A stretch of DNA of 64,000 bases, from positions 186,001 through 250,000 of the forward strand of contig CAWIDU010000001.1 of NCBI GenBank assembly GCA_963835055.1, given 5' to 3'. How positions within the stretch are numbered: position 1 is the first letter of the stretch; every line of letters starts with the position of its first letter. The translations under genes were made by a program, and so were the position numbers. Origin of the DNA: CAWIDU01 sp963835055 (GTDB taxonomy: Bacteria; Patescibacteriota; Saccharimonadia; Saccharimonadales; UBA4665). Shown here one piece after another: positions 49,569 through 57,819 of the stretch. Below the pieces are notes generated by a model. The model had not been told where the DNA came from, searched no databases, and saw only the letters and a program-made list of their open reading frames with translations.

Positions 49569-50651
49569 TCAGTGTAGCGAGATGACAACCTCATCCGGCC
49601 CTTCGCCTTTGGCTTTGTGGGCTTCGCGGGCCAAGGTCGCCACGTTCAAATCGTTGTTATTTGCCAAAGATAGTATAGCAGCATCCGCCGGAGCAGTGCC
49701 AGGCGCTGGACCACTCGGTGCGGGCTGTTGACTAACTGTTGGAGGTGCCGGCTGGCTGCCCAGCGGCCGCAGGGTGCGCAGATGAGAATTAGATAAATTA
49801 ACCCCCTGGCGGGCCCTCTGGCCGGTGGCCAGCGCAGCGGTGTCGGCCTCGTCGGCCACTAAAGTTTGGTCATTCGCCCCACTGCCCGGCCGCACGACCT
49901 GCGCGCCCACCCCGGCTGAACGCCCAGCGGCGTCCATGAACCAATAATCAGCTGGCGCTTGGGCAGTTTGCTGCTGCGGGGTTGGTGTAGCTGCCGGAGC
50001 GGTACCATTCATCTCATTAACCAGGTGTTGACGATGGGCCTGTGACGAAGCCGTAATCATGGTTTCGAATTGCCGAGCGATCGGGTTATTGGTTTCGTCA
50101 AGAATGTCGTCACCAGCCTGGACATCATAGCTCGGCACTTCCTGTGGGATGTTGCTGATATCAATCAGCCGGTCCGACGGCGCGGCCAGCAAAGGGTTCG
50201 GCGCGGCATAGGAATTAACGTTGACGTTCTTGATAGCCCAGCCGCGGCTGTCGATGGTGTTGGCCAAGGCCGTCAGGCGACTCTGGACTTCGTTTGGCGA
50301 CAAGCCATTTGTCAAAACCTGCTCAATCTTCTTGGGCGCCGTGATGGTCACCAATTCCTTGATCCCGCTCTGATCCCACAACCGTTTGCGCGGTTTGATG
50401 AAAAACCGTATCTTGGCCAGAGCCCACACTTCGGTCGGTTGATCCTGGCCGAAAGGCACCGCGAAGAAGCCGAAAAACAGCGCTGGCGGCAGGAACAGCA
50501 CCAGCAGGAACGCCGCTCCCTTGGTCAGGCAAATGAACGATATATATAAGAATAGGGCCGAAATCAGGGCGAAGATGAACTGCCGGAGCGTCAACGGCCC
50601 GAGGATATGGTCCTCAGCCTCGATATCCTGGATTAGTTTGTAGGTTGCCAT
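49569..50651 (-). CDS. PrgI family membrane protein
   Basis: A 360-residue protein. The N-terminal 90 residues match PrgI: YKLIQDIEAEDHILGPLTLRQF, two close membrane helices and VPFGQDQPTEVWALAKIRFFI. A long cytoplasmic C-terminal extension rich in Ala, Pro and Gln follows, ending PDEVVISLH. PrgI is a small inner-membrane component of Gram-positive type IV secretion, placed between VirB6-like and VirB4 proteins, exactly as here. The extension is unusual in length for the family. Confidence 0.85.
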   Translation of the reverse strand: MATYKLIQDIEAEDHILGPLTLRQFIFALISALFLYISFICLTKGAAFLLVLFLPPALFFGFFAVPFGQDQPTEVWALAKIRFFIKPRKRLWDQSGIKELVTITAPKKIEQVLTNGLSPNEVQSRLTALANTIDSRGWAIKNVNVNSYAAPNPLLAAPSDRLIDISNIPQEVPSYDVQAGDDILDETNNPIARQFETMITASSQAHRQHLVNEMNGTAPAATPTPQQQTAQAPADYWFMDAAGRSAGVGAQVVRPGSGANDQTLVADEADTAALATGQRARQGVNLSNSHLRTLRPLGSQPAPPTVSQQPAPSGPAPGTAPADAAILSLANNNDLNVATLAREAHKAKGEGPDEVVISLH

Positions 50652-50698
50652 CTTCTAGTATTCTACACCCACCATGGGCTTATCCATCTAACCCAAGC

Positions 50699-53600
50699 TT
50701 AGCCACCATTACCATTCCCATTAACGCCTCGACGATTCGTAGCCGCAAGATTTATGAGATTTTCAATCTCTTCGCTCACATGTCCGGCAGCACCCGTCTG
50801 TGACCCGGATACAACGCTTTGGTCAGGACCTTCCCCTTGAAGCGCGAAACCTCCAGTTTGCTGCCGTCGCATATCCAATGAATTGGCTGTTGATTCAACA
50901 TGGCGCATGATTTCTTGTGCGTCTTCTATGCCGTTAATCTTGGGTTGTACTTTATGAGTCCTGATTTCAGCCATATCGCTAGCAGCCTGTAGCCTTTGTT
51001 CCTGAGTAGCATTCGGATCACTCGACCACACGATAGCACGAGCCGCCTTGTAATCATCTTGCTCTGCCTTTAATGTTGAAGTACGCATATTAGATAGGCC
51101 CCAGTTGCTGACGTTCTCGGCAATCTCGCGCGAGGAGGCGCGGCTGCTCCTGGTATATGTACCAGTGCCGACATCAAGATCTTCGTGTTTCATCTCTCGG
51201 CGGGCTTGCTGATGACTAAAGCCAGTGCCTTTAACAATACCTGCACTTTCTTGGCGCAACCATGGACTTGATTGAATATTGCTGGCATTCACGCTTCGAA
51301 TAGTATCAAGCACGTCATCATCTCCAGCTTTGCCCACCTCGTACGTTAGGCCAGCTTGATAGAAAGAAGCATCGTGGGACATAAGCCCACGCGCTTTGTT
51401 AACCTCAAATTCGGAAAAGTCAGGTGCACTCTTCCCGGTCGCTAGGCCATTGGCGACTCGAGTATCGGTGCCAAAATAACCGCTTTCGCGCTCCATAATA
51501 GCATTTCCGTTTGCGTCTTTCTGGCCAGTATCACGCATGTAGTCTAATTTTCTTGCGAACATAGCTCGCACTGAACTGTCATTGCCGGTTGCCGTTTGTG
51601 ATTGAATATAATCGGCGGCCTCTTTATTCCTGATTGAACGTTTCTGCTGGTAATTACCGAAGCCGGCCACCGAAGCTAATCCACCACCCATTACTCTACC
51701 GAAGCGTGAACGATTACTCTTTTGCATATTTATACCGCGATTTACCACATTTTCCCTTTGGGCCAATGTTCGGTTAGCCAACTTCCGCCGTGTCATGTTA
51801 CGCCAGCTGAACTGATCATTGGGGTTACCTTTGATGGCCTCGTGAGCCTGCTTACGGCTCTGAGTAGCAAGCTCGTGGAATCGACCAAGCAAGCCGCCCG
51901 CCAGGCGGAAACTGAACGGTATTAGGAATAGGGGCACGAATAAAGCAACGATTGCCAAAAAGTCAGCAATAGTTTTGAGCCCCCCAGTAGACGTTTTATC
52001 AATAGTTACGGACAAAACATTGGCAAGCGCAAATATGGCAGCTATCAGCGGATAGACGAGCAACGTTTTGAGTAGCAGGTCCCACCACTGCCTGAAATAT
52101 TTCTCCGTATTTGGCAGACAGTACAAAGCGAAGGCTATTGGCGACATAAGGATTAGCAAAAGGATAAGACCGCGCCGCAGAAAGACGGTCACGACAATAG
52201 CTAGCATGGTCAGAAAAGCAGGTATTAGCACGAATAAGAGGAGGAATTCTACAAGAGGGCCAGCCGCGAGAGCTGCCCAAATACCACCTCCCACCAGCGC
52301 GGCCATCCCGAGATCGCCAGTTGAGCCGTTGATGTTGAGAGCAAAACAAGGAGTCCCCGTGGCTAGGTTATTAGCGGTAGTACAAGCAGCAGTTTTGAAC
52401 GGCGCTTCGATCAAGGCGCCGATACCGTTGCCTAAAATATTAGTAATGTCCACGGCCAGCGCCACTAGGTAGATAGATAAGTTGATGAGTATGGCGGCGG
52501 CCAATAAACGCGGCAGGATTTTCTTAGCGGCGTATGCGTCAATCAAGCCCCCACCAATGCTTTCACCGAAGACAACTACCAAAAGCGCTATTACTAAGAA
52601 AATGTCACCGTAAATCCGGAAGGTTGACCAGATTTCATAGGTGTGAGACGGATCACTTTGCGGACTCGAAAGATTGACAGGGTCGACCTTTAATAAAGGC
52701 TGGACAATGCTTGTATAAATACCATCTGATGCGTCTGCCAATCCATTAATAATTGGGCAGAAAATCCACGACAAACTGAAGCCGGAAGATTCGCAACTCG
52801 GCTGAGAAGAATTGGTGCCGTTATTGGTTGCGCCTGCTGCTGGCTGACAAGCCGACGCTGACCCCAGGCTATCGCCAGTAGCCGATGTGCCATCACCGAC
52901 TAAGCAAAAATTAACGCCGGTTGTAGTCTGATTGGCTGTTACTGTTTGTTGAATAAGGGCGCCGCCATATACCTCAACACCAGCTTGATTAGGGCCGTTA
53001 TAACAAGTTAGCTCAACCGTGTAGTCGCTTGGCGGTATGTCCATTTGGGTCCGGTAGTTACCGCTATTATCAGGGCTAACTTTTTCTATGAGGTTGCCAT
53101 TGGTTGGGTTGACAACTTTAATAGAGCTGTCAGTGCTACAACTTCCAGTTTGATTGGTGGAGCTGTTGTCGTATTGCGCGCTGCCGCTTATGGCACCATT
53201 TTTGGATGGATTTGAAGCAGTGTTTATCGGAATGTTGACGCTATGTATAAATGCGCCGTTAGTCTCAGGAGAACCTGTGCACAGATTAACACCGTTGAGA
53301 GAGCCAGTTGCGGCGCCACCAACCGTGATATCAAAAGTACCTTCAGCCTGATTACCACCTGCTGCACAGACACCACCATTATTGCTATTCGTGTCATAAA
53401 TACCATAATATGACGTGAATTGATGGGCCCCCAGCTTAGTATTGTTAGCAAAGGTCTGGAAGCCATTGAGGTTTGCCGGGAGACTAGCTTGGTCGTCCAG
53501 GGTGACTGTGTTGTCAATCGAAATTGGCGCGATGCCATTGTCGGAAATTGCATGTCGCTTGGCAGTAACAGTTACACCACTTGTCGGCGGGGTACCGCTG

Positions 53601-53779
53601 CCCGTTAAGGTAACGACCAAAACTACGCAAGTGTCACCGTTGCCACTACACTGGTTGGCGGCCACGGAGGCGGCTTTGGGTGGGTGGAGGGTTAAGCCGA
53701 CGCCCAGGAATACGGCTACAATGGCGCCAAACCACAAAAAGTAATACTTTGACAAACGGCTACGCATTTTTGCTTTCAT
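50699..53779 (-). CDS. VirB6/TrbL-like polytopic membrane protein
   Basis: A 1026-residue protein. An N-terminal signal or anchor helix (YYFLWFGAIVAVFLGVGL) precedes an outer beta-rich domain (about 35-330). Then come about seven or eight helices (about 380-640), including ILPRLLAAAILINLSIYLVA and GLILLLILMSPIAFALYC, and a long hydrophilic tail of about 370 residues with a basic beginning (NMTRRKLANRTLAQRENV). The helical core is the VirB6/TrbL type, the channel component of type IV secretion. The start may be the ATG at 53779 or the one at 53767. It is divergent from the pilin array. TATAGT at 53801-53796 on the reverse strand is a possible -10. Confidence 0.8.
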   Translation of the reverse strand: MKAKMRSRLSKYYFLWFGAIVAVFLGVGLTLHPPKAASVAANQCSGNGDTCVVLVVTLTGSGTPPTSGVTVTAKRHAISDNGIAPISIDNTVTLDDQASLPANLNGFQTFANNTKLGAHQFTSYYGIYDTNSNNGGVCAAGGNQAEGTFDITVGGAATGSLNGVNLCTGSPETNGAFIHSVNIPINTASNPSKNGAISGSAQYDNSSTNQTGSCSTDSSIKVVNPTNGNLIEKVSPDNSGNYRTQMDIPPSDYTVELTCYNGPNQAGVEVYGGALIQQTVTANQTTTGVNFCLVGDGTSATGDSLGSASACQPAAGATNNGTNSSQPSCESSGFSLSWIFCPIINGLADASDGIYTSIVQPLLKVDPVNLSSPQSDPSHTYEIWSTFRIYGDIFLVIALLVVVFGESIGGGLIDAYAAKKILPRLLAAAILINLSIYLVALAVDITNILGNGIGALIEAPFKTAACTTANNLATGTPCFALNINGSTGDLGMAALVGGGIWAALAAGPLVEFLLLFVLIPAFLTMLAIVVTVFLRRGLILLLILMSPIAFALYCLPNTEKYFRQWWDLLLKTLLVYPLIAAIFALANVLSVTIDKTSTGGLKTIADFLAIVALFVPLFLIPFSFRLAGGLLGRFHELATQSRKQAHEAIKGNPNDQFSWRNMTRRKLANRTLAQRENVVNRGINMQKSNRSRFGRVMGGGLASVAGFGNYQQKRSIRNKEAADYIQSQTATGNDSSVRAMFARKLDYMRDTGQKDANGNAIMERESGYFGTDTRVANGLATGKSAPDFSEFEVNKARGLMSHDASFYQAGLTYEVGKAGDDDVLDTIRSVNASNIQSSPWLRQESAGIVKGTGFSHQQARREMKHEDLDVGTGTYTRSSRASSREIAENVSNWGLSNMRTSTLKAEQDDYKAARAIVWSSDPNATQEQRLQAASDMAEIRTHKVQPKINGIEDAQEIMRHVESTANSLDMRRQQTGGFALQGEGPDQSVVSGSQTGAAGHVSEEIENLINLAATNRRGVNGNGNGG

Positions 53780-53860
53780 AGCGACTACTCATCTTACTAT
53801 AGCACAAGCTTTATCGGAAAAAGGTCTCCAGAACTTCTATGATTAGCCGAAACGCCTAGC

Positions 53861-53888
53861 TTGCTTGCTAAGTCGTTTGAGCTATAAT
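53861..53888 (+). promoter_or_regulatory. Promoter of the pilin-like operon (leaderless)
   Basis: TTGCTT (53861-53866) and a perfect TATAAT (53883-53888) are 16 nt apart. The -10 ends 7 nt before the ATG at 53896. Confidence 0.7.
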
Positions 53889-53895
53889 ATTGACA

Positions 53896-54408
53896 ATGCA
53901 TAATACAAAAAGTTTGATACATAAAATCCGACGTCCGCTACGCATTCTTTGCACGCCAATTGTTATAGGTATGGTGCTACTCGCATTTTCGGCTAGCGCC
54001 TCTGCCGAACCCGTTGGCCCTGTCGCTAACGGCCCCAGCAATGTTCAGTATTGCTCGGATGGAAGCGTCGCGCCGAACGACGACGCCACGCAGTGCTTTC
54101 AGAATGTGCCACACTGCGGTGGCGGCTCAGAGGCTACCAAGATGAGCTTCGACATTGGTTGTAAGGGTGAAGGCAATCCGATTCCTGACGCTCTTTTCGC
54201 TATCATTCGTTTCTTGTCGGACGGGGTCGGGTTGGTGATCATCGCCTCGATGATCGTGGCCGGTATTCAATATACGTCTTCGCGCGGCGATCCGCAGTCC
54301 ACGGCCAAGGCCGTACACCGAATTCAGAGCAACTTCACGGCGCTGTTAATCTTCATCTTCGGATACGCGATATTGAATTACCTAATCCCGTCAGCAGTTC
54401 TGCACTAA
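53896..54408 (+). CDS. Type IV secretion pilin-like protein (Mbov_0395 type), copy 1
   Basis: A 170-residue protein with a basic N-terminus and a signal-type helix ending ASASAEP. A Cys-containing outer segment follows (YCSDGS, TQCFQNVPHCGG, DIGCKGEG), then two membrane helices around GLVIIASMIVAGIQYTSSRG and FTALLIFIFGYAILNYL. The loop YTSSRGDPQSTAKAV is the family signature of T4SS pilins of mycoplasma ICEs and CPR bacteria. An in-frame TTG at 53890 is rejected because the ATG at 53896 is placed for leaderless translation. It is the first of six related genes. The four cysteines are unusual among the copies. Confidence 0.75.
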   Translation: MHNTKSLIHKIRRPLRILCTPIVIGMVLLAFSASASAEPVGPVANGPSNVQYCSDGSVAPNDDATQCFQNVPHCGGGSEATKMSFDIGCKGEGNPIPDALFAIIRFLSDGVGLVIIASMIVAGIQYTSSRGDPQSTAKAVHRIQSNFTALLIFIFGYAILNYLIPSAVLH

Positions 54409-54782
54409 TGAATAATTTCTTGCTTTTACATTTTGCTGCGGCTCCCAAACCGTGCCCTGGTGGCAGCTTTCTGGGTTTCCCAACCTGGTATCACTATCTC
54501 CCTGGGGTCACCGATTCGACAACTGGCTTGTGCAGCCCGCAGATTACTAATCTTAGCGACGCATGGTTAATCGTAGCGGCAATTATCGAGATTCTGCTAC
54601 GCGTCGCCGGTCTGGCGGCTGTTATCTTCGTGATTTATGGCGGCGTGTCATTTGTGACGAGTGAGGGCGACCCCGAAAAAGCCAAAGGCGCCAGGAGTAC
54701 AATTATAAATGCCCTCATTGGTCTAGCTATCGCAGTTGCTGCCTCGGCAATCATCGCCTTCATCGCGGGAAGTATCACATGA
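54408..54782 (+). CDS. Type IV secretion pilin-like protein, copy 2
   Basis: A 124-residue protein with a short N-terminal segment (MNNFLLLHFAAAPKPCPGG) that may be a signal sequence, then two helices with the family loop VIYGGVSFVTSEGDPEKAKGARSTIINALIGLAIAV, quoted here in its two halves: VTSEGDPEKAKGA and STIINALIGLAIAV. Its ATG shares one base with the stop of copy 1. It has two cysteines in the outer part. The role is as for copy 1: a pilin or channel-lining subunit. Confidence 0.75.
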   Translation: MNNFLLLHFAAAPKPCPGGSFLGFPTWYHYLPGVTDSTTGLCSPQITNLSDAWLIVAAIIEILLRVAGLAAVIFVIYGGVSFVTSEGDPEKAKGARSTIINALIGLAIAVAASAIIAFIAGSIT

Positions 54783-55102
54783 TCAGCCTATTATTACCGA
54801 TATCTAATTTTGGTGGTCCCGCGGGAGCATGCAGCGTCCTTACGGGCACGGATTGCACGACTGGCTTACCGGCCGTCTCGGCTAGCAATTCCGAGCTGGG
54901 GCAAATATTGCAGATCGTCTTCGCCGTGGTTGGCGCCCTGGCCGTACTCTTCGTAGTCATTGCCGGCTTGCGCTTCGTGGTCGCCCAGGGCGACCCCCAA
55001 GACGTGGCCAGAGCTCGTAGCACTATTATCTATGCCCTAGTCGGTCTGATGGTAGCCTTGGCTGCCGAAGCAATAGTCTCTCTAGTACTAGGAAAACTAT
55101 GA
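54779..55102 (+). CDS. Type IV secretion pilin-like protein, copy 3
   Basis: The shortest copy, 107 residues. A hydrophobic start (MISLLLPISNFGG) and a segment with two cysteines (CSVLTGTDCTTG) precede the two family helices. The loop FVVAQGDPQDVARARSTIIY replaces the usual Tyr-Ile-Thr-Ser-Gly-Gly-Asp, and ALVGLMVALAAEAIVSLVL follows. It overlaps copies 2 and 4 by 4 nt each. Confidence 0.72.
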   Translation: MISLLLPISNFGGPAGACSVLTGTDCTTGLPAVSASNSELGQILQIVFAVVGALAVLFVVIAGLRFVVAQGDPQDVARARSTIIYALVGLMVALAAEAIVSLVLGKL

Positions 55103-55497
55103 GGAAAATAATCGTCACGTTGTCGATAATCGCCGCCCTGCTTTTCCCGGTGGGCGCGCTTGTTGGTCAGGCTGGCGCTGTTGACATTTTCCAGAACTGC
55201 AACAATCCGGACAGTACCAGTACGCCGACGGTTTGTACCGACGTCACGACCCAGCAAAAATCCGGCACCAACCCAATCATCGGCCTCATCAAATCCATCA
55301 TCGAAGTCTTGTCGATCGTTGTTGGCGTGGCCTCCGTCATCGGCATCCTTATTAGTAGTATCAAGATGATCACGGCCGGAGGCGACAGCAATGCTGTGGC
55401 CTCGGCGCGCTCGGGCGTAATTTTCTCCTTAATAGGCATCATGATTGTGATTCTGGCCCAGACCATAGTCATTTTCGTGCTCGATAAGGTAACATGA
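55099..55497 (+). CDS. Type IV secretion pilin-like protein, copy 4
   Basis: A 132-residue protein with a clear signal sequence (MRKIIVTLSIIAALLFPVGA), an outer stretch with two cysteines (NCNNPDSTSTPTVC), and the two-helix pilin unit with SSIKMITAGGDSNAVASARS and IIGIMIVILAQTI-like second helix (FSLIGIMIVILAQTIVIFVL). It overlaps neighbours by 4 nt on both sides. Confidence 0.75.
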   Translation: MRKIIVTLSIIAALLFPVGALVGQAGAVDIFQNCNNPDSTSTPTVCTDVTTQQKSGTNPIIGLIKSIIEVLSIVVGVASVIGILISSIKMITAGGDSNAVASARSGVIFSLIGIMIVILAQTIVIFVLDKVT

Positions 55498-55895
55498 AAA
55501 GAGCCATGAAAAGCATGAAGAATATAGTCATGACATTAAGTTTGGCGCTACTGCCTTTTGTTGCATTATCGCTTAGCGGTACGGCTTCTGCGCTGGACAC
55601 CTCAGCGGCCTGTAGCGGAGTTTCGCAACTCAGCGGTACTAGTAATTGTGGCTCCGGCGCCGGCGTGGACGACGTGGTACACACCGCCATTAACATACTG
55701 AGTATTATTGTCGGTATCGTGGCGGTTGTTATGATTATTGTTAGCGGCCTCAAGTACATTACTTCCGGCGGTGAAGCCAACAAGGTCGGTTCGGCCAAAA
55801 CAACGCTTATCTATGCTCTGATCGGTTTGGCGATAGCTGTTATTGCCCAGGCCTTGGTCCACTTCGCCTTTAATACCGCAACTCATGCGGTCTAG
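55494..55895 (+). CDS. Type IV secretion pilin-like protein, copy 5
   Basis: A 133-residue protein with a signal sequence (to about ASALDTS), two cysteines (AACSGVSQLSGTSNC), and a highly typical pilin unit: IVSGLKYITSGGEANKVGSA then KTTLIYALIGLAIAVIAQAL. It is the closest copy to number 6 in the loop region (KVGSAK). It is the last gene coupled to the operon; a 92-nt gap with its own promoter separates it from copy 6. Confidence 0.78.
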   Translation: MKRAMKSMKNIVMTLSLALLPFVALSLSGTASALDTSAACSGVSQLSGTSNCGSGAGVDDVVHTAINILSIIVGIVAVVMIIVSGLKYITSGGEANKVGSAKTTLIYALIGLAIAVIAQALVHFAFNTATHAV

Positions 55896-55933
55896 GACAA
55901 CAAGGCATGAATAGGCATTAGCAGCTTGATTTA

Positions 55934-55939
55934 TATAAT
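55934..55939 (+). promoter_or_regulatory. Possible -10 box for pilin copy 6
   Basis: TATAAT lies in the only sizeable gap (55896-55987) of the pilin array. A second candidate is TAGTAT (55947-55952) with TTGATT (55926-55931) at a 15-nt spacing. A short Shine-Dalgarno (AAAGG) precedes the ATG at 55988. Copy 6 may therefore be made separately, for example in larger amounts. Confidence 0.4.
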
Positions 55940-55987
55940 CCCAATGTAGTATAAGTAAGATAAGCTAAAGATAATGAAAGGTACCCG

Positions 55988-56446
55988 ATGATTCAAAAAT
56001 TTAAAAGACATATGGTATTAATAGCTGCTAGTTTAATGATGCTGGCTCCCGGCCTGGTTCCTGGAATTGCTTCGCGGGTTGTGGCGGCAGATGCGATCCA
56101 AGACAGTCTCTGCGGCGGTATTAATGCTGCGGCCAACGGTACCAGCACCACAACCACCACCGGTTGTAGTGGCGGCACCAGCAATACTGACAACACACTG
56201 ACATCGATAGCCAAGACCATCGTCAACATATTCTCCATCGTCGTTGGCGCAACGGCCGTCATCATGATTATTTATGGCGGTTTTCGCTATATAACATCTG
56301 GAGGTGATAGTAATAAGGTTGGCAGTGCCAAGAACGCCCTTATTTATGCCATCGTCGGCCTAATTATTGTGGCCCTGGCCCAAGTCATCGTCCACTTCGT
56401 GTTGAACGAAGCACAGAGTAATACGTCGACCTTAAACTCAAACTAG
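55988..56446 (+). CDS. Type IV secretion pilin-like protein, copy 6
   Basis: A 152-residue protein with a signal sequence (to about VVAADA), a Thr-rich outer stretch with two cysteines (SLCGGIN, TTTTTGCSGG) and the canonical pilin unit: IIYGGFRYITSGGDSNKVGS then AKNALIYAIVGLIIVALAQV. It has its own promoter and Shine-Dalgarno and is followed by a strong terminator, so it may be the main pilin subunit. Confidence 0.8.
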   Translation: MIQKFKRHMVLIAASLMMLAPGLVPGIASRVVAADAIQDSLCGGINAAANGTSTTTTTGCSGGTSNTDNTLTSIAKTIVNIFSIVVGATAVIMIIYGGFRYITSGGDSNKVGSAKNALIYAIVGLIIVALAQVIVHFVLNEAQSNTSTLNSN

Positions 56447-56466
56447 TAAGTTTAGCTAAGTAAATT

Positions 56467-56492
56467 AAAAAGCTCCCATAGGGGAGCTTTTT
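56467..56492. terminator. Bidirectional intrinsic terminator
   Basis: An 11-bp stem, AAAAAGCTCCC with GGGAGCTTTTT, closes on the 4-nt loop ATAG. It gives a GC-rich stem followed by T runs on both strands. It ends the pilin operon on the forward strand and hsp20 on the reverse strand. Confidence 0.9.
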
Positions 56493-56511
56493 AATAATGC
56501 GGAGCTTGCTT

Positions 56512-56988
56512 CTACAAAACCTGGATCTTCTTGACGGTGTCCTGCTGGACTTTGCCGAAGCTGATGGTCAGCACGCCATCTTTTAGTACGGCTTCGATCT
56601 CTTCTTCTTTGACCGGGACCGGCAAGGCGATGCTGCGTGAGAACTCACCCCAGTAACATTCCTGCAGGAAGTAATTCTCAACGTCTTCTTCGGTACCGGA
56701 ACTCAGCGTGCCGCGGATGGTTAGCTGATTATCGGAAATGCTGACGTCCAAGTCGCTCTTGTTGACGCCGGCGGTGCGGGCTTTGACGACCAATTTCTCG
56801 CGGGTCTCGTAAACGTCGACCGCCAACTGGCCGGCGATTGGTTCTTCTTCATCCCACTCATCGGCCGCTGCCGCTGGGGCACTGGCTGGCTGGCTGCTGT
56901 CGGCTGGCGCGGCTTCGTCACCCAGGAAAGCTGCCGTTAATTCATCCTCCTCGAGTAAAAGATCGTCATCGCGATTGCGTCGCGCCAT
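56512..56988 (-). CDS. Small heat shock protein, Hsp20 family
   Basis: A 158-residue protein. An acidic Ala-rich N-terminal arm (about 1-50) precedes an alpha-crystallin domain: QLAVDVYETREKLVVKARTA, DLDVSISDNQLTIRG, and ECYWGEFSRSIALPV with the late AVLKDGVLTISFGK (the A-x-x-x-(D/N)-G-V-L motif). It prevents aggregation of unfolded proteins. A clear Shine-Dalgarno (GGAGGG) stands 6 nt before the ATG. The C-terminal I-x-I/V motif is represented by KKIQVL. Confidence 0.92.
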   Translation of the reverse strand: MARRNRDDDLLLEEDELTAAFLGDEAAPADSSQPASAPAAAADEWDEEEPIAGQLAVDVYETREKLVVKARTAGVNKSDLDVSISDNQLTIRGTLSSGTEEDVENYFLQECYWGEFSRSIALPVPVKEEEIEAVLKDGVLTISFGKVQQDTVKKIQVL

Positions 56989-57087
56989 AATGCCCTCCGG
57001 TGGCTACTGCATCCCCAGGTGGGAATTTACAGATTAAAATATAATTAAGTAGGCTTGTCTTTTTGTCTTGTTAGCAGTATAGCTTAG

Positions 57088-57128
57088 GTTGTAAATAGTC
57101 TGCAACTTTTGAACTACTTATTTACAAC
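57088..57128. promoter_or_regulatory. Inverted repeat at the comF promoter
   Basis: GTTGTAAATA (57088-57097) and TATTTACAAC (57119-57128) are perfect inverted copies whose centres are 31 bp apart, near three helical turns. The right arm abuts a TATTAA (57130-57135), a candidate -10 for comF, with TTTGAA (57108-57113) as -35. Such placement fits two regulator half-sites or a cruciform. It is not the CIRCE or HAIR element. Confidence 0.5.
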
Positions 57129-57152
57129 ATATTAAACACAACGCTGACAGCT

Positions 57153-57815
57153 ATGAGCTTAATTGACCAGTTAATCGGAGTCATGGCGCCACATAATTGT
57201 CTCGGCTGTGATGCCGAGGGTGATTTAATTTGTTCGGCGTGTTTGCGGGGTCTGCCGGCCGTGCCGGAACGTTGCTATCGTTGCCGCCGAGCCTCGGCCG
57301 GCGGTTTGACCTGCCTAGCTTGTCGCCAAACCAGCCAACTAATTCGGGTGCGCGTTGGCACGACATATGAGAAGGTCGCCAAAGATCTGATCTGGAAATT
57401 AAAACTGGCCGGTACCCAGGTAGCTGCACAGCGGATGGCGACCAGGTTGCGTAATCTGGTCTCGGACCAATCCGCCATAATCGTGCCGGTGCCAACGGCT
57501 ACGAGCCGCAGCCGACAACGTGGTTATGATCAGGCTAAATTGCTGGCTCGGGCCCTATCCAGGCAGACCGGTATGGTTTATATGGATACGCTGGCCCGTT
57601 TGACGCAAAGCCACCAGCACGGCTTGCCGCGCGCCCAACGACTGACCCAATTAACGAACGCTTTTCGTGTTACCAGGCCAGCCAGCCTGCGCAGCGCCCA
57701 TATTATTCTGGTTGATGATGTTATAACCACCGGCGCCACGCTGGAAGCGGCGGCCGCTATCCTTAGAAAAGCCGGTGCTGGCGTCGTCGAGGCTCTCGTT
57801 TTCGCCCAACCTTAG
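57153..57815 (+). CDS. comF: ComF family phosphoribosyltransferase-like protein
   Basis: A 220-residue protein. The N-terminal zinc-ribbon has four pairs of close cysteines (CLGC, CSAC, CYRC, CLAC), as in ComFC. The C-terminal domain is a phosphoribosyltransferase fold, with IVPVPTATSRSRQRGYDQAK and the PRPP loop ILVDDVITTGATLEAAA. ComF helps carry imported single-stranded DNA in natural transformation. This gene is often retained in CPR genomes. The gap upstream holds a striking inverted repeat. Confidence 0.9.
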   Translation: MSLIDQLIGVMAPHNCLGCDAEGDLICSACLRGLPAVPERCYRCRRASAGGLTCLACRQTSQLIRVRVGTTYEKVAKDLIWKLKLAGTQVAAQRMATRLRNLVSDQSAIIVPVPTATSRSRQRGYDQAKLLARALSRQTGMVYMDTLARLTQSHQHGLPRAQRLTQLTNAFRVTRPASLRSAHIILVDDVITTGATLEAAAAILRKAGAGVVEALVFAQP

Positions 57816-57819
57816 TCTA

